Origin: an uncultured Butyricicoccus sp. | GTDB lineage: Bacteria > Bacillota > Clostridia > Oscillospirales > Butyricicoccaceae | Direction: 5' to 3' | Assembly (NCBI GenBank): GCA_900547195.1 | Contig: URFQ01000062.1 | Location: 1 to 14,676 of the forward strand | DNA length: 14,676 nucleotides | Shown here: piece after piece, positions 7,314 to 13,808 of the stretch | Numbering within the stretch: the first letter of the stretch is position 1 | How the letters are laid out: every line of letters begins with the position of its first letter | Made by a program: the position numbers and the translations under genes | The notes under the pieces: generated by a model | The model's database searches: none | What the model saw: only the letters and a program-made list of their open reading frames with translations | Told to the model about the DNA's origin: nothing

Positions 7314-8807
7314 TTATGATTCAATCGGGATCAGCAACATTTGTGCGCTGACCGCCTGCTGGTCATCCGCGAGACCGTTTGCCGCACGAATAGCAGCCAT
7401 TGTTGTCGCATATTGTTTAGCGATGTCCCAAAGCTGCTCTCCATCATCCACGCAGCGCAGCACCAGCGTGACATCTCCCTTCCCCGGCCGCTCCTCATCG
7501 CTTATCTCCAAAGCAGTGATATCCTGGAAGCCCTCTTGCCCGGTGCGGATGAGCTGTCCGGATACTGCCAGACGCAGGCTGACGCTGTCTTCCCCGGATG
7601 GGGTGGTTGTAGCCTGTAAAATCACATCCTGCGGCATTGCGCCATTCAGCCGCGCGCTTGCCCGCACCGGAACATTCACCGTTCGATGGGTCTGATATAA
7701 GCTTCCTTCGTCATCCAGATACAGAATATCCGTCTCCGCCCTGAGCTGGATGGCGTCGTCCCCCTCCACCTGTACACCGGTACAAACCGCTTTGGCGCAA
7801 ATGTACTGCGTTACACGCATACCCACCGGTATGGTCTCTGCGCCATCGGCAGCAAAGCTGCCACATAATGCGCAGCAATGTGCTTTCACCGGACTCGCTT
7901 GGATCTGCAATTCATGCTTTGTCTGGTACAAATCACGAATTGTGCGCACCGCATGCGTTCCGTCACGCAGTACAAGTGCGGACGCCCCGACGCCCACCGA
8001 CAGCAGCCCGCCATTTGCAAGCACACAGTCCACATTCCGCACCGCAAGACGCAACGTAACCGGTTCCCCTTCGGTCAGTCCCTCCACATCAATCGTCTGC
8101 GTAAAAGGTACGTTCTGCGTAATTTGCTGCAAACTTCCCGTGTCGTCCCGCACAAGCAGCCGCAGCATTGCTTCCCCTCGCACAAGCACACGCCCATTCA
8201 TCGCCCGGCACTCGTTTTGCCGAAGGGTGCAGTCCGTATGCAGCAATTCCAGATCATCAGCATGATTCAGTTCCAGGTCATCCAATACCGTAAATTCGCC
8301 GGTATTTGCGGCGTGCAGAAGAGAAACTTCCCGGGTGTCGTAAAGCACCTCAAGTGGTGTTTCCCCACCCTCCACCTGTTCCGTGTAAGTCAGTGTTTCA
8401 GGATGATACGCCGTTGCTTCAAAGCAAAGCCGCGCGGTGACGCTGACTTTGCGCGAATTGACCGCGCGAGCATTGACCGCCGCTACACTGCACCGTACAA
8501 AGCAAACGCTGTCTGTCCCCACGCCGCGCCCCTCCTCGATATGGGCAAAACTGAGCGGGACATCCAGACGGCGCAGGCCCGTTTCCCCTTCCGGCTGGTA
8601 TAGCACAGTTGCGGAAACGCTGCCTGATACCAGAATACGATCATTCTGCGGCGACTGGTCTTTGACGGCCGCCACACCGTCTGCATACACAATCCGTGCG
8701 ATGTCCGGGAAGGTATCCGGCACAATCGCATCCGTACTTTCTTCATAAACTGTCACGTTGTCCAGAATTACATCATAATAGGGGATGCTCTTTCGAACCA
8801 GTTCCAT
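7314..8807 (-). CDS. sipL: SipL-like SpoIVA-interacting protein (SPOCS/DUF3794 repeats plus LysM)
   Basis: In Clostridioides difficile SipL binds the ATPase domain of SpoIVA through its LysM domain and is needed to hold the coat on the forespore. This 497-aa protein has the same plan: three SPOCS (DUF3794) units at roughly 25-105, 185-260 and 325-405, with the typical DTFPDIARIVYADG, LLHTDCTLRQNECR and ETIPVGMRVTQYI wording, and a LysM domain at about 448-495 (DGEQLWDIAKQYATTMAAIRAANGL). The start is the ATG at 8807, with AAAGGAGG ten bases upstream; the frame stays open for 66 more codons, but those run through a terminator. It lies 14 nt before spoIVA. Other LysM/DUF3794 coat proteins exist, but this architecture and position beside spoIVA favour SipL. 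Confidence 0.88.
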   Translation of the reverse strand: MELVRKSIPYYDVILDNVTVYEESTDAIVPDTFPDIARIVYADGVAAVKDQSPQNDRILVSGSVSATVLYQPEGETGLRRLDVPLSFAHIEEGRGVGTDSVCFVRCSVAAVNARAVNSRKVSVTARLCFEATAYHPETLTYTEQVEGGETPLEVLYDTREVSLLHAANTGEFTVLDDLELNHADDLELLHTDCTLRQNECRAMNGRVLVRGEAMLRLLVRDDTGSLQQITQNVPFTQTIDVEGLTEGEPVTLRLAVRNVDCVLANGGLLSVGVGASALVLRDGTHAVRTIRDLYQTKHELQIQASPVKAHCCALCGSFAADGAETIPVGMRVTQYICAKAVCTGVQVEGDDAIQLRAETDILYLDDEGSLYQTHRTVNVPVRASARLNGAMPQDVILQATTTPSGEDSVSLRLAVSGQLIRTGQEGFQDITALEISDEERPGKGDVTLVLRCVDDGEQLWDIAKQYATTMAAIRAANGLADDQQAVSAQMLLIPIES

Positions 8808-8840
8808 TTGCAAAATTCCTCCTTTGTTCCTGCTTCTGCT

Positions 8841-8871
8841 AAAGTATATTGGCCGCATCCACTGAATATGA
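8841..8871 (-). promoter_or_regulatory. Candidate sigma-E-type promoter of the sipL-spoIVA operon
   Basis: The minus strand has TCATATT (8871-8865), a full match to the sigma-E -35 consensus KMATATT, then 16 bp, then TATACTTT (8848-8841), which resembles CATACANT at five of seven defined positions. It lies between the spoVM terminator and the sipL ribosome binding site, where an independent mother-cell promoter would be expected. Confidence 0.45.
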
Positions 8872-8872
8872 A

Positions 8873-8927
8873 AAAAACTGGACAAAGCGGGCTGTTCCGC
8901 CTTTCTAAAAAAGATGGAACAGCCCGC
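8873..8927 (-). terminator. Terminator downstream of spoVM
   Basis: GCGGGCTGTTCC (8887-8898) and GGAACAGCCCGC (8916-8927) form a perfect 12-bp stem with a 17-nt loop. On the minus strand the stem is followed by TTTGTCCAGTTTTTTT. It should end, or partly end, the spoVM transcript before sipL. Confidence 0.75.
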
Positions 8928-8941
8928 CTCCCATGTACAAA

Positions 8942-9019
8942 TTAATCCTTTCCCATGCCAAATAGTTTGCGGAAGACCCCGCATAGACATTTGGGGCTGC
9001 GCCAAATCACGATTTTCAT
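8942..9019 (-). CDS. spoVM: Stage V sporulation protein M (25-aa curvature-sensing peptide)
   Basis: SpoVM is a tiny amphipathic helix that recognises the convex forespore membrane and anchors SpoIVA there. The 25-residue product reads MKIVIWRSPKCLCG then VFRKLFGMGKD. Compared with the 26-aa B. subtilis peptide recalled from memory, it keeps Met1-Lys2, the helix-bending Pro9 followed by Lys10, Leu12, Gly14, Arg17, Gly21 and the terminal Lys-Asp, and has the same length to within one residue. An excellent AAGGAGG (9032-9026) lies six bases before the ATG, and its first bases overlap the stop codon of the upstream 48-codon gene. It lies directly upstream of sipL and spoIVA, its functional partners, which strongly supports the call for so short a gene. 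Confidence 0.88.
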   Translation of the reverse strand: MKIVIWRSPKCLCGVFRKLFGMGKD

Positions 9020-9030
9020 ACGTTCCCTCC

Positions 9031-9177
9031 TTACAACCGGATAATGATCACGCCGACTGCAATCAGCCCAAGGCCACACAGCCATTTGACGACGAGGCAC
9101 GGCAGCAGCCCGCCAATGAGCACCCCCAGGCCAAATGCCGCCGCTATGATGCCCACCAGTCTCTCCGGGCAAACCAT
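9031..9177 (-). CDS. Small hydrophobic membrane protein upstream of spoVM, function unknown
   Basis: This 48-codon frame encodes MVCPERLVGIIAAAFGLG, then VLIGGLLPCLVVKW and LCGLGLIAVGVIIIRL: two hydrophobic stretches (about 7-30 and 33-46) joined by a short loop with Lys31 and Trp32, suggesting a small membrane hairpin. The ATG at 9177 follows an in-frame TGA by two codons; a GGAG lies 11 bases upstream. Its TAA stop is part of the TAAGGAGG that serves as the spoVM ribosome binding site, so the two are probably translated in a coupled way. I do not recognise the family. Coupling to spoVM suggests a role at the forespore membrane, which is inference only. Confidence 0.6.
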   Translation of the reverse strand: MVCPERLVGIIAAAFGLGVLIGGLLPCLVVKWLCGLGLIAVGVIIIRL

Positions 9178-9225
9178 ACCGCATCACGCTCCTAACTCAT
9201 TATAAGCAGCGGCCTGTGTGTTGGT

Positions 9226-9277
9226 GACAGCAAAAAGGGCGGCTGTCCCGCTATTCTGCCGAATCATCCGCCCTTTT
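9226..9277 (-). terminator. Terminator after the nrdD-nrdG-dut-DUF3788 block
   Basis: AAAAGGGCGG (9233-9242) pairs with CCGCCCTTTT (9268-9277) over a 25-nt loop. On the minus strand it begins about eight bases after the DUF3788 stop codon and ends in TTTTTGCTG. It separates this block from the spoVM transcript. Confidence 0.65.
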
Positions 9278-9284
9278 ATAATGA

Positions 9285-9668
9285 TCACTTTCGGTTTCGC
9301 TTTCTCTTCATCTGTAATAACCGTATCAGCTCTTCGAACATCGAGGTATCTTCCAGAGTAAACATCACCCATTTTCCATCGCGATGGGTCTGCGCTTCAT
9401 CATAGACGCGCTGCACCGCTTGAGGGAAATTCTGCCTGTCGGCTTCAAACTTCTCCCGCTCGGTCTTCCCAAAAATCAGCATAAATCCGATGCAGTGTTC
9501 TCTGGCATACAAGGCGCACAGCGTTTTCCCGCCACGGCGATATTTATATTCATAATTCCATGCTTTGCCGCCTGGATTCCAAAGACGCTCCATGTCGTAT
9601 TGCTCTTCAATCCTTTCGCAAAGCGCTGTCCATACGTCATACCGCCCGTCTCCGACCAAGGAAACCAT
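9285..9668 (-). CDS. DUF3788-family protein
   Basis: The 127-aa product has the pattern I associate with DUF3788: AWNYEYKYRRGGKTLCALY in the middle, then GFMLIFGKTEREKFEADR, and a late HRDGKWVMFTLEDTSMFEEL. It is soluble, basic at its C-terminus (MKRKRNRK) and has no membrane segment. The molecular function of the family is unknown to me. The ATG at 9668 is the only reasonable start, since an in-frame TAG lies just upstream; the ribosome binding site GAGAGG is very close and weak, so translation may be coupled to dut, whose stop is 18 nt upstream. It is the last gene of the deoxynucleotide block, before a terminator. Confidence 0.72.
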   Translation of the reverse strand: MVSLVGDGRYDVWTALCERIEEQYDMERLWNPGGKAWNYEYKYRRGGKTLCALYAREHCIGFMLIFGKTEREKFEADRQNFPQAVQRVYDEAQTHRDGKWVMFTLEDTSMFEELIRLLQMKRKRNRK

Positions 9669-9686
9669 TTCCTCTCGACTCGGTCC

Positions 9687-10118
9687 CTATTTCACTCCAG
9701 TGCTGCCGTGTCCACCGCGGTCCGCGTTTCCAAGGCTTTCCACCTCGGCAAAAGCAACCGCAGGCTGATGCTCCAGAATACGGAACTGACACACGCGGTC
9801 GTTTACATGGATCACCGTGTCGCGCACCGCAAAAGCGGGCATGAACCACTGGTCATTGTCACCGCAGTAAGTTTCATCAATCACGCCCATACTGTTCGTC
9901 TGAAGGATACCGAAATTTTTGAATGTCGAGCTTCGCGGCACCACATGCGCCTCATAGCCTGCGGGAAGCTGCATCGCAACGCCAAGCGGGATAAGCCGAA
10001 ACTCGCCCGCCTTTAGTTCGACTTCCTCCGCTGCGCGCAGGTCAATCCAATCCGACTTGCCGTCAATATAACGCAGGCGCTCTATGTTATCCGAAAAATA
10101 TTTGATCTTAATCTCCAT
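9687..10118 (-). CDS. dut: dUTP diphosphatase
   Basis: Dut hydrolyses dUTP to dUMP and pyrophosphate, keeping uracil out of DNA and supplying the thymidylate precursor. The 143-aa trimeric-type enzyme shows all five motifs: I WIDLRA (24-29), II PRSSTFKNFG (61-70), III NSMGVIDETYCGDN (75-88), IV DRVCQFRI (107-114) and V DRGGHGSTG (133-141). Motif V has His where many dUTPases have Phe; I recall this variant in clostridial relatives. The start at 10118 is preferred over the ATG at 10124 because AAGGAG (10133-10128) then has a nine-base spacing instead of three. It follows nrdG by 22 nt and is probably in the nrdD operon, a sensible partner for dNTP synthesis. Confidence 0.93.
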   Translation of the reverse strand: MEIKIKYFSDNIERLRYIDGKSDWIDLRAAEEVELKAGEFRLIPLGVAMQLPAGYEAHVVPRSSTFKNFGILQTNSMGVIDETYCGDNDQWFMPAFAVRDTVIHVNDRVCQFRILEHQPAVAFAEVESLGNADRGGHGSTGVK

Positions 10119-10140
10119 GTCCATGTTCTCCTTTTTGTCG

Positions 10141-10647
10141 TTAAATACTGTAATCCGGCTCTGGACGCAGGACAATCTGTCCCAGCGCAAAGGTTCCCGG
10201 CACGTCAATTACACGCTGGTTTTCGCTGCCCCGCCACAGGAGTTTGGTATCACGCATTGCTTCAATATACGGCCCGTCCACGACAACATCTACCAAACGC
10301 ATGACTGGCAGGTCGCAGACATCCTCCCACTCATATCCAGTATACAGCCAGATGGTTTTGTCCGGGAAACGCTGCCTCAGTTCCCGGCACAATGAAAGAA
10401 TATCGTCCCGGTTCCCCTGGAACAGCGGGTCGCCGCCCGACAAGGTCACACCGGAAATATAGTCTTTTTTTAGTTCATCAAACAGCTCCGCTTTGGCCGC
10501 ATCGTCAAATGCCAATCCACCTTTTGCATCCCAAGTCACCGGATTGTGGCATCCCGGGCAGGCATGGCCGCAGCCCGCGACCCACAGCACGGCACGCAAT
10601 CCGTCCCCATTCAGCATATCGTCTTTTGTAATATTATGGTAACGCAT
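10141..10647 (-). CDS. nrdG: Anaerobic ribonucleotide reductase activating protein
   Basis: NrdG is a radical-SAM iron-sulfur enzyme that puts the glycyl radical on NrdD. The 168-aa protein carries the cluster motif Cys26-x3-Cys30-x2-Cys33 in GCGHACPGCHNP, the SAM-binding SGGDPLF glycine motif, and a late VDVVVDGPYIE block typical of NrdG. Its ATG follows the nrdD TGA with no base between, so translation is almost surely coupled. Length and motif order are normal for the family. Confidence 0.95.
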   Translation of the reverse strand: MRYHNITKDDMLNGDGLRAVLWVAGCGHACPGCHNPVTWDAKGGLAFDDAAKAELFDELKKDYISGVTLSGGDPLFQGNRDDILSLCRELRQRFPDKTIWLYTGYEWEDVCDLPVMRLVDVVVDGPYIEAMRDTKLLWRGSENQRVIDVPGTFALGQIVLRPEPDYSI

Positions 10648-12768
10648 TCACATACTCTTTCTCTCTGCAATTTCGGCCATCTTCGCAGCGTTCAGGCGGG
10701 TATCTCCCTTCACGCGCGAATAAGACAAATAACCGTTCATTCGCTCGATTTTCGTCAGATTGCGGCTGCCGCACTTGGGACAAACATCCATCGCCAGTTC
10801 TTCATGGCCACAGTCATTGCAATACGCGAGCGACAGATTCACGCCCTCATACAACCCCATGCGCATCGCACGGCGCACTAACGTGCGGATTGCTTCCAAG
10901 TTGTATTCAATTGGATACTTGACATACTGGATTTTTCCGCCGTTGCACAAATTCCAGAAACGATATTCAAGATCCTGCTTTTGAATGGGGGTCAACTCCT
11001 CAGCCACATGGCAATGAAAACTGTTGGAAACATATTCACGATCGGAAACACCCTCTACGATGCCGTATTTTTTACGGAACTGCTGCACTTGCAGGCCGCA
11101 CAAGCTCTCCGCCGGGGTGCCATAAATGGCGTACAGCTTGCCGTCCGCCTCTTTGTATTCGTTCACCTTGTCGTTAATGTGCCGCATAACCTGAAGTGCA
11201 AACCCGCCGTCCTCTGCCAGGCTCTTGCCGTTATAAAGCATTTGTAACTCATTGAGCGCGGTGATGCCGAAGGATGCGGTCGCGGTTTTGAGGATCGGTT
11301 TGATTTTGTCATGCAGGCCGAGATGTCCGCCGTAGAAACCGCCTTCACAGTAGGCCAGCGGATTGGTCGAGGCGCGCATCTCCCCAAGGTATGCGTAGGT
11401 ACGGATATGCAGCTTACGAATAAGTTCCAGATAGTAGTCCAGTACCTCATAAAAATCCCGGTTCTCCTGCCGTGCCTTCGCCAAAATCATGGGCAGGTGC
11501 AGCGACACCGCGCCGATATTCCAGCGGCCGACAAAAACCGGCTTATCGTTCTCGTCCGCAGGCTTCATACCGCCGCGCTCATACCACGGGGACAGGAACG
11601 CCCGACAGCCCATAGGGCTGATGATTTGTCCGTATTTTTTGTACATGCTCGGCACATAGCCCTCTCCGGAAAGGGAAAGCCAGTCCGGATACATCGCCTT
11701 GGAAGAACACAGGATACCCGCCTCGAATACATCCTCGAGCGGTTTCCCCTCTCCATGCAGGTTTTCATCGTAAAGGAACACAATTTTGGGGAATAGCACC
11801 GGCTTTTTCTGTCCTTTTTTTCCTTGCCCTCGGCGGCGGACGTTCAGCATGGTAATGCTGGCGAGTTTTGCGAAGCGGCCGGTACCGGTACCCATCGTCA
11901 TGGTGATGAATGGGTAGTCGCCGCGGCTGGAAGCCACGGTGTTGAACTTGTACTCCCAGCCCTGGAAGCCCTGCTCAAAGTCGTTCAGGATGTCAGCCAT
12001 AACCTCCTTTTCCACCGTCCTGGCATCCAGCCCCAGACGGCTGTACTTCTCGCTCAGCATCTTATAGCTGCGCTCGGCGTAGGGCTCGAGTAGCATATCA
12101 ACCGATGGCACAGTGAAACCGCCATACTGCTGGGATGCTGCGGACAGCACGATATCACCGATGACGTCGAACGCAACGTTCAGCGTCTTGGGCTCGTTGT
12201 ACCACAGGTTTCCCATCTCAAAGCCGCCCTTGAGCACATGCCCTACGTCAAACAGACAGCAGTTCATCGTATCGCGGCGGGCAGACATGTCGTGCACATA
12301 GATATAGCCGTCGCGGCAGGCTTGAAGTTCCTCGGTGGTCATGAAGAACTTCTGATACAGCTCTTTGTTCAGCTGGTTGAAGATCAGGCTGCGCTTGGTG
12401 GAGACAAGCGCCGAATCGGTATTGGAGTTTTCCTTATCGCCAATGTACATAATGGACTGGCTTTTTTTATACACACTGTCCAGCATACCGACAAAATCCT
12501 GCTTGTAATTACGGTAGTCCCGATAGCTTTTCGCAACCTCTGGACGCACGCTTTCCAGTGCGGCTTCAACAATATTGTGCATCTGCCAGATATGGATTTC
12601 ATTTACGCGCATCTTCCGGACGTAGTTTTCAACATAGGTGCAGATGGCCTGGGTTTCTTCTTCACTAAACGTATACAGTACACGATTGGCCGATTTATTG
12701 ACCGCCGCAATCACCTTCTGCACATTAAATTCTTCGCGGGTATTGTCTTTTTTAATCACATGGATCAT
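10648..12768 (-). CDS. nrdD: Anaerobic (class III) ribonucleoside-triphosphate reductase
   Basis: NrdD reduces ribonucleoside triphosphates to deoxyribonucleotides in strict anaerobes, using a glycyl radical made by NrdG. The 706-aa protein begins with an ATP-cone (about 1-95: MIHVIKKDNTREEFNVQKVI), which would give dATP control of activity, followed by the catalytic barrel with MGCRAFLSPWYERGG and GRWNIGAVSLHLPMI. Near the end are four zinc-binding cysteines (Cys650, 653, 663, 666 in YCNDCGHE and VCPKCGS) and the glycyl-radical loop RMNGYLSYSR with Gly679. The ATG at 12768 has AAGGGG eight bases upstream. It heads the block nrdD-nrdG-dut-DUF3788 and has a promoter overlapped by NrdR-like sites. 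Confidence 0.96.
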   Translation of the reverse strand: MIHVIKKDNTREEFNVQKVIAAVNKSANRVLYTFSEEETQAICTYVENYVRKMRVNEIHIWQMHNIVEAALESVRPEVAKSYRDYRNYKQDFVGMLDSVYKKSQSIMYIGDKENSNTDSALVSTKRSLIFNQLNKELYQKFFMTTEELQACRDGYIYVHDMSARRDTMNCCLFDVGHVLKGGFEMGNLWYNEPKTLNVAFDVIGDIVLSAASQQYGGFTVPSVDMLLEPYAERSYKMLSEKYSRLGLDARTVEKEVMADILNDFEQGFQGWEYKFNTVASSRGDYPFITMTMGTGTGRFAKLASITMLNVRRRGQGKKGQKKPVLFPKIVFLYDENLHGEGKPLEDVFEAGILCSSKAMYPDWLSLSGEGYVPSMYKKYGQIISPMGCRAFLSPWYERGGMKPADENDKPVFVGRWNIGAVSLHLPMILAKARQENRDFYEVLDYYLELIRKLHIRTYAYLGEMRASTNPLAYCEGGFYGGHLGLHDKIKPILKTATASFGITALNELQMLYNGKSLAEDGGFALQVMRHINDKVNEYKEADGKLYAIYGTPAESLCGLQVQQFRKKYGIVEGVSDREYVSNSFHCHVAEELTPIQKQDLEYRFWNLCNGGKIQYVKYPIEYNLEAIRTLVRRAMRMGLYEGVNLSLAYCNDCGHEELAMDVCPKCGSRNLTKIERMNGYLSYSRVKGDTRLNAAKMAEIAERKSM

Positions 12769-12780
12769 CCATCATTCCCC

Positions 12781-12833
12781 TTTTCATATTTTGTAACCGT
12801 TTTATTATAACACACTATATTTTGTAGCGTCAT
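12781..12833 (-). promoter_or_regulatory. nrdD promoter with two NrdR-box-like operators
   Basis: On the minus strand ATGACG (12833-12828), 18 bp and TATAAT (12809-12804) form a promoter. CTACAAAATATAGTGT (12827-12812) matches the NrdR-box consensus ACACWATATATWGTGT at 13 of 16 positions and fills the spacer. A second, weaker copy TTACAAAATATG (12796-12785) lies exactly 31 bp downstream, about three helical turns, the spacing known for paired NrdR boxes. Binding would block RNA polymerase when dATP/ATP is high. No nrdR gene is in the window. Confidence 0.65.
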
Positions 12834-12891
12834 CGACTATTTCCCACAAAATTAAGTATCTGAATTCGTCGATTTCTGCCGTCTTATTCGT

Positions 12892-12920
12892 TGACATCCC
12901 GCATACACACGCATATAATA
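12892..12920 (+). promoter_or_regulatory. Consensus vegetative promoter of the nitroreductase gene
   Basis: TTGACA (12892-12897), 17-bp spacer and TATAAT (12915-12920): a perfect match in both boxes and spacing. The gene's AGGAGG ribosome binding site lies about 30 nt further on. Such a strong promoter sits oddly in front of a frameshifted gene. Confidence 0.8.
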
Positions 12921-12961
12921 AGAAGCATTGAAAGCCAATTTTACTCAGGAGGAACCAAACG

Positions 12962-13496
12962 ATGGAAACCCAATCCTGCATTCTGACCCGCCGCAGCATC
13001 CGGAAATTTACCGATACGCCGGTGAGCCACGAAACACTGGAAAAAATTATTGCGGCCGCAGCATATGCCCCCGTCGTGGAAAAACACCCAGATTTCACGC
13101 TATATTGCGATTGAAAACCCGGACATGCTGCATGAAATCTGCGAGACCTACGCTCCGTTTAACGCCCGCATCATCAGCGGCTGCAAAACGCTAATTGCCC
13201 AGACCTTTGTGAAGAACCGTTCCGGCTTTGAGCGCGACGGCTCGTACACTACCGACCGAGAAGGCGGTTGGCAGTATTATGACTGCGGAATCGCCGCTCA
13301 GACCTTCTGCCTTGCTGCACATGATTTGGGGGTTGGCTCGGTGATTATGGGTGTCTTTGACCGGCAAGCGCTGGAAAAATACCTCGGTATCTCGGAAGAT
13401 CAGGAACTTATGGCGCTGATTGCAATCGGCTATCCCGAAGGGGACGCCCTTGCGCCCAAACGTAAGGATGTCGGAACACTCCTCTGCTATCGCTGA
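12962..13496 (+). pseudogene. Nitroreductase-family protein, interrupted by a +1 frameshift in a C run
   Basis: The family uses FMN to reduce nitro compounds, quinones or related substrates with NAD(P)H. The first frame, from ATG 12962 (AGGAGG nine bases upstream), gives METQSCILTRRSIRKFTD, the FMN-binding start of nitroreductases, up to AAAAYAP and then a stop at 13112. Homology continues in the next frame from PSWKNTQISRYIAI (beginning in the C run) to the stop at 13496, including YYDCGIAAQTFCLAAHDLG, GSVIMGVF and ALIAIGYPEG. Five C at 13068-13072 instead of four explain the shift. Joined, the product is about 177 aa, a normal small nitroreductase. It may be a real mutation, phase variation at a short tract, or a sequencing error. 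Confidence 0.85.
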
Positions 13497-13501
13497 ACGC
13501 C

Positions 13502-13537
13502 AAAAATGCCGTCCGTATTCTGCGGACGGCATTTTTT
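13502..13537. terminator. Bidirectional terminator between the nitroreductase gene and csoR
   Basis: AAAAATGCCGTCCG (13502-13515) and CGGACGGCATTTTT (13523-13536) form a perfect 14-bp stem with a seven-base loop, ending in a T run on either strand. The last bases overlap the csoR stop codon (13536-13538). Confidence 0.85.
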
Positions 13538-13808
13538 ATTTCTCCATTTTTTCCATCAGGCGAACGATTTCGTCCAGCTTCTGCGCGCGCTCTTCGGATG
13601 TACCCGAGTCAATTGCATCCTGCACACAGCCTTCCAAATGCCCTTTGACGACCGCCTGCCGCGCTTTGCGCAGCAGCGCTTCGGTCGCCAGAATCTGCGT
13701 TACAATGTCCATGCAGTAACGGTCGTCATCGATCATTTTCATCACTGCGTCGAGCTGGCCGCGTGCCATTTTGACCAATGGCGCTACTTTTTTTCGATCC
13801 GCCCTCAT
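13536..13808 (-). CDS. csoR: CsoR-family metal-sensing transcriptional repressor, probably copper
   Basis: CsoR tetramers hold copper-export genes off until Cu(I) binds. The 90-aa, all-helical protein shows the family's Cys-His-Cys sensor: Cys32 in DRYCMDIVTQI, and His57 and Cys61 in KGHLEGC. ARGQLDAVMKMIDDDRYC matches the usual first helix pair, and the C-terminus is a charged helix. The ATG at 13808 overlaps the stop of the copper ATPase frame (ATGA), so the two are co-translated and autoregulation through a shared promoter is likely. FrmR/RcnR relatives are less likely given the ligand set and the neighbour. Confidence 0.92.
   Translation of the reverse strand: MRADRKKVAPLVKMARGQLDAVMKMIDDDRYCMDIVTQILATEALLRKARQAVVKGHLEGCVQDAIDSGTSEERAQKLDEIVRLMEKMEK

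Noticed and set aside
6868..7695. 275-codon plus-strand frame across spoIVA and sipL
   Set aside because: Antisense to two recognised genes and spans their junction; no family resemblance.
8808..9005. 66-codon N-terminal extension of SipL
   Set aside because: It would be translated from the terminator hairpin and overlap spoVM; the ATG at 8807 has a strong ribosome binding site.
9020..9187. 81-codon frame that includes spoVM as its C-terminal part
   Set aside because: The upstream part overlaps the 48-codon membrane peptide in another frame and has no recognisable content; the AAGGAGG directly before the ATG at 9019 fixes the shorter start.
9184..9372. 62-codon minus-strand frame between DUF3788 and the 48-codon gene
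   Set aside because: It starts inside DUF3788 and is translated through the terminator hairpin; no ribosome binding site or family match.
10119..10208. Longer start for dUTPase overlapping nrdG
   Set aside because: The extension overlaps the nrdG coding end and includes the AAGGAG site; dUTPases of this type begin near MEIKIKYF.
12834..12891. Possible further operators or small gene in the nrdD-nitroreductase intergenic region
   Set aside because: Beyond the two promoters and the NrdR-like pair I see only short chance repeats and no frame with a ribosome binding site.
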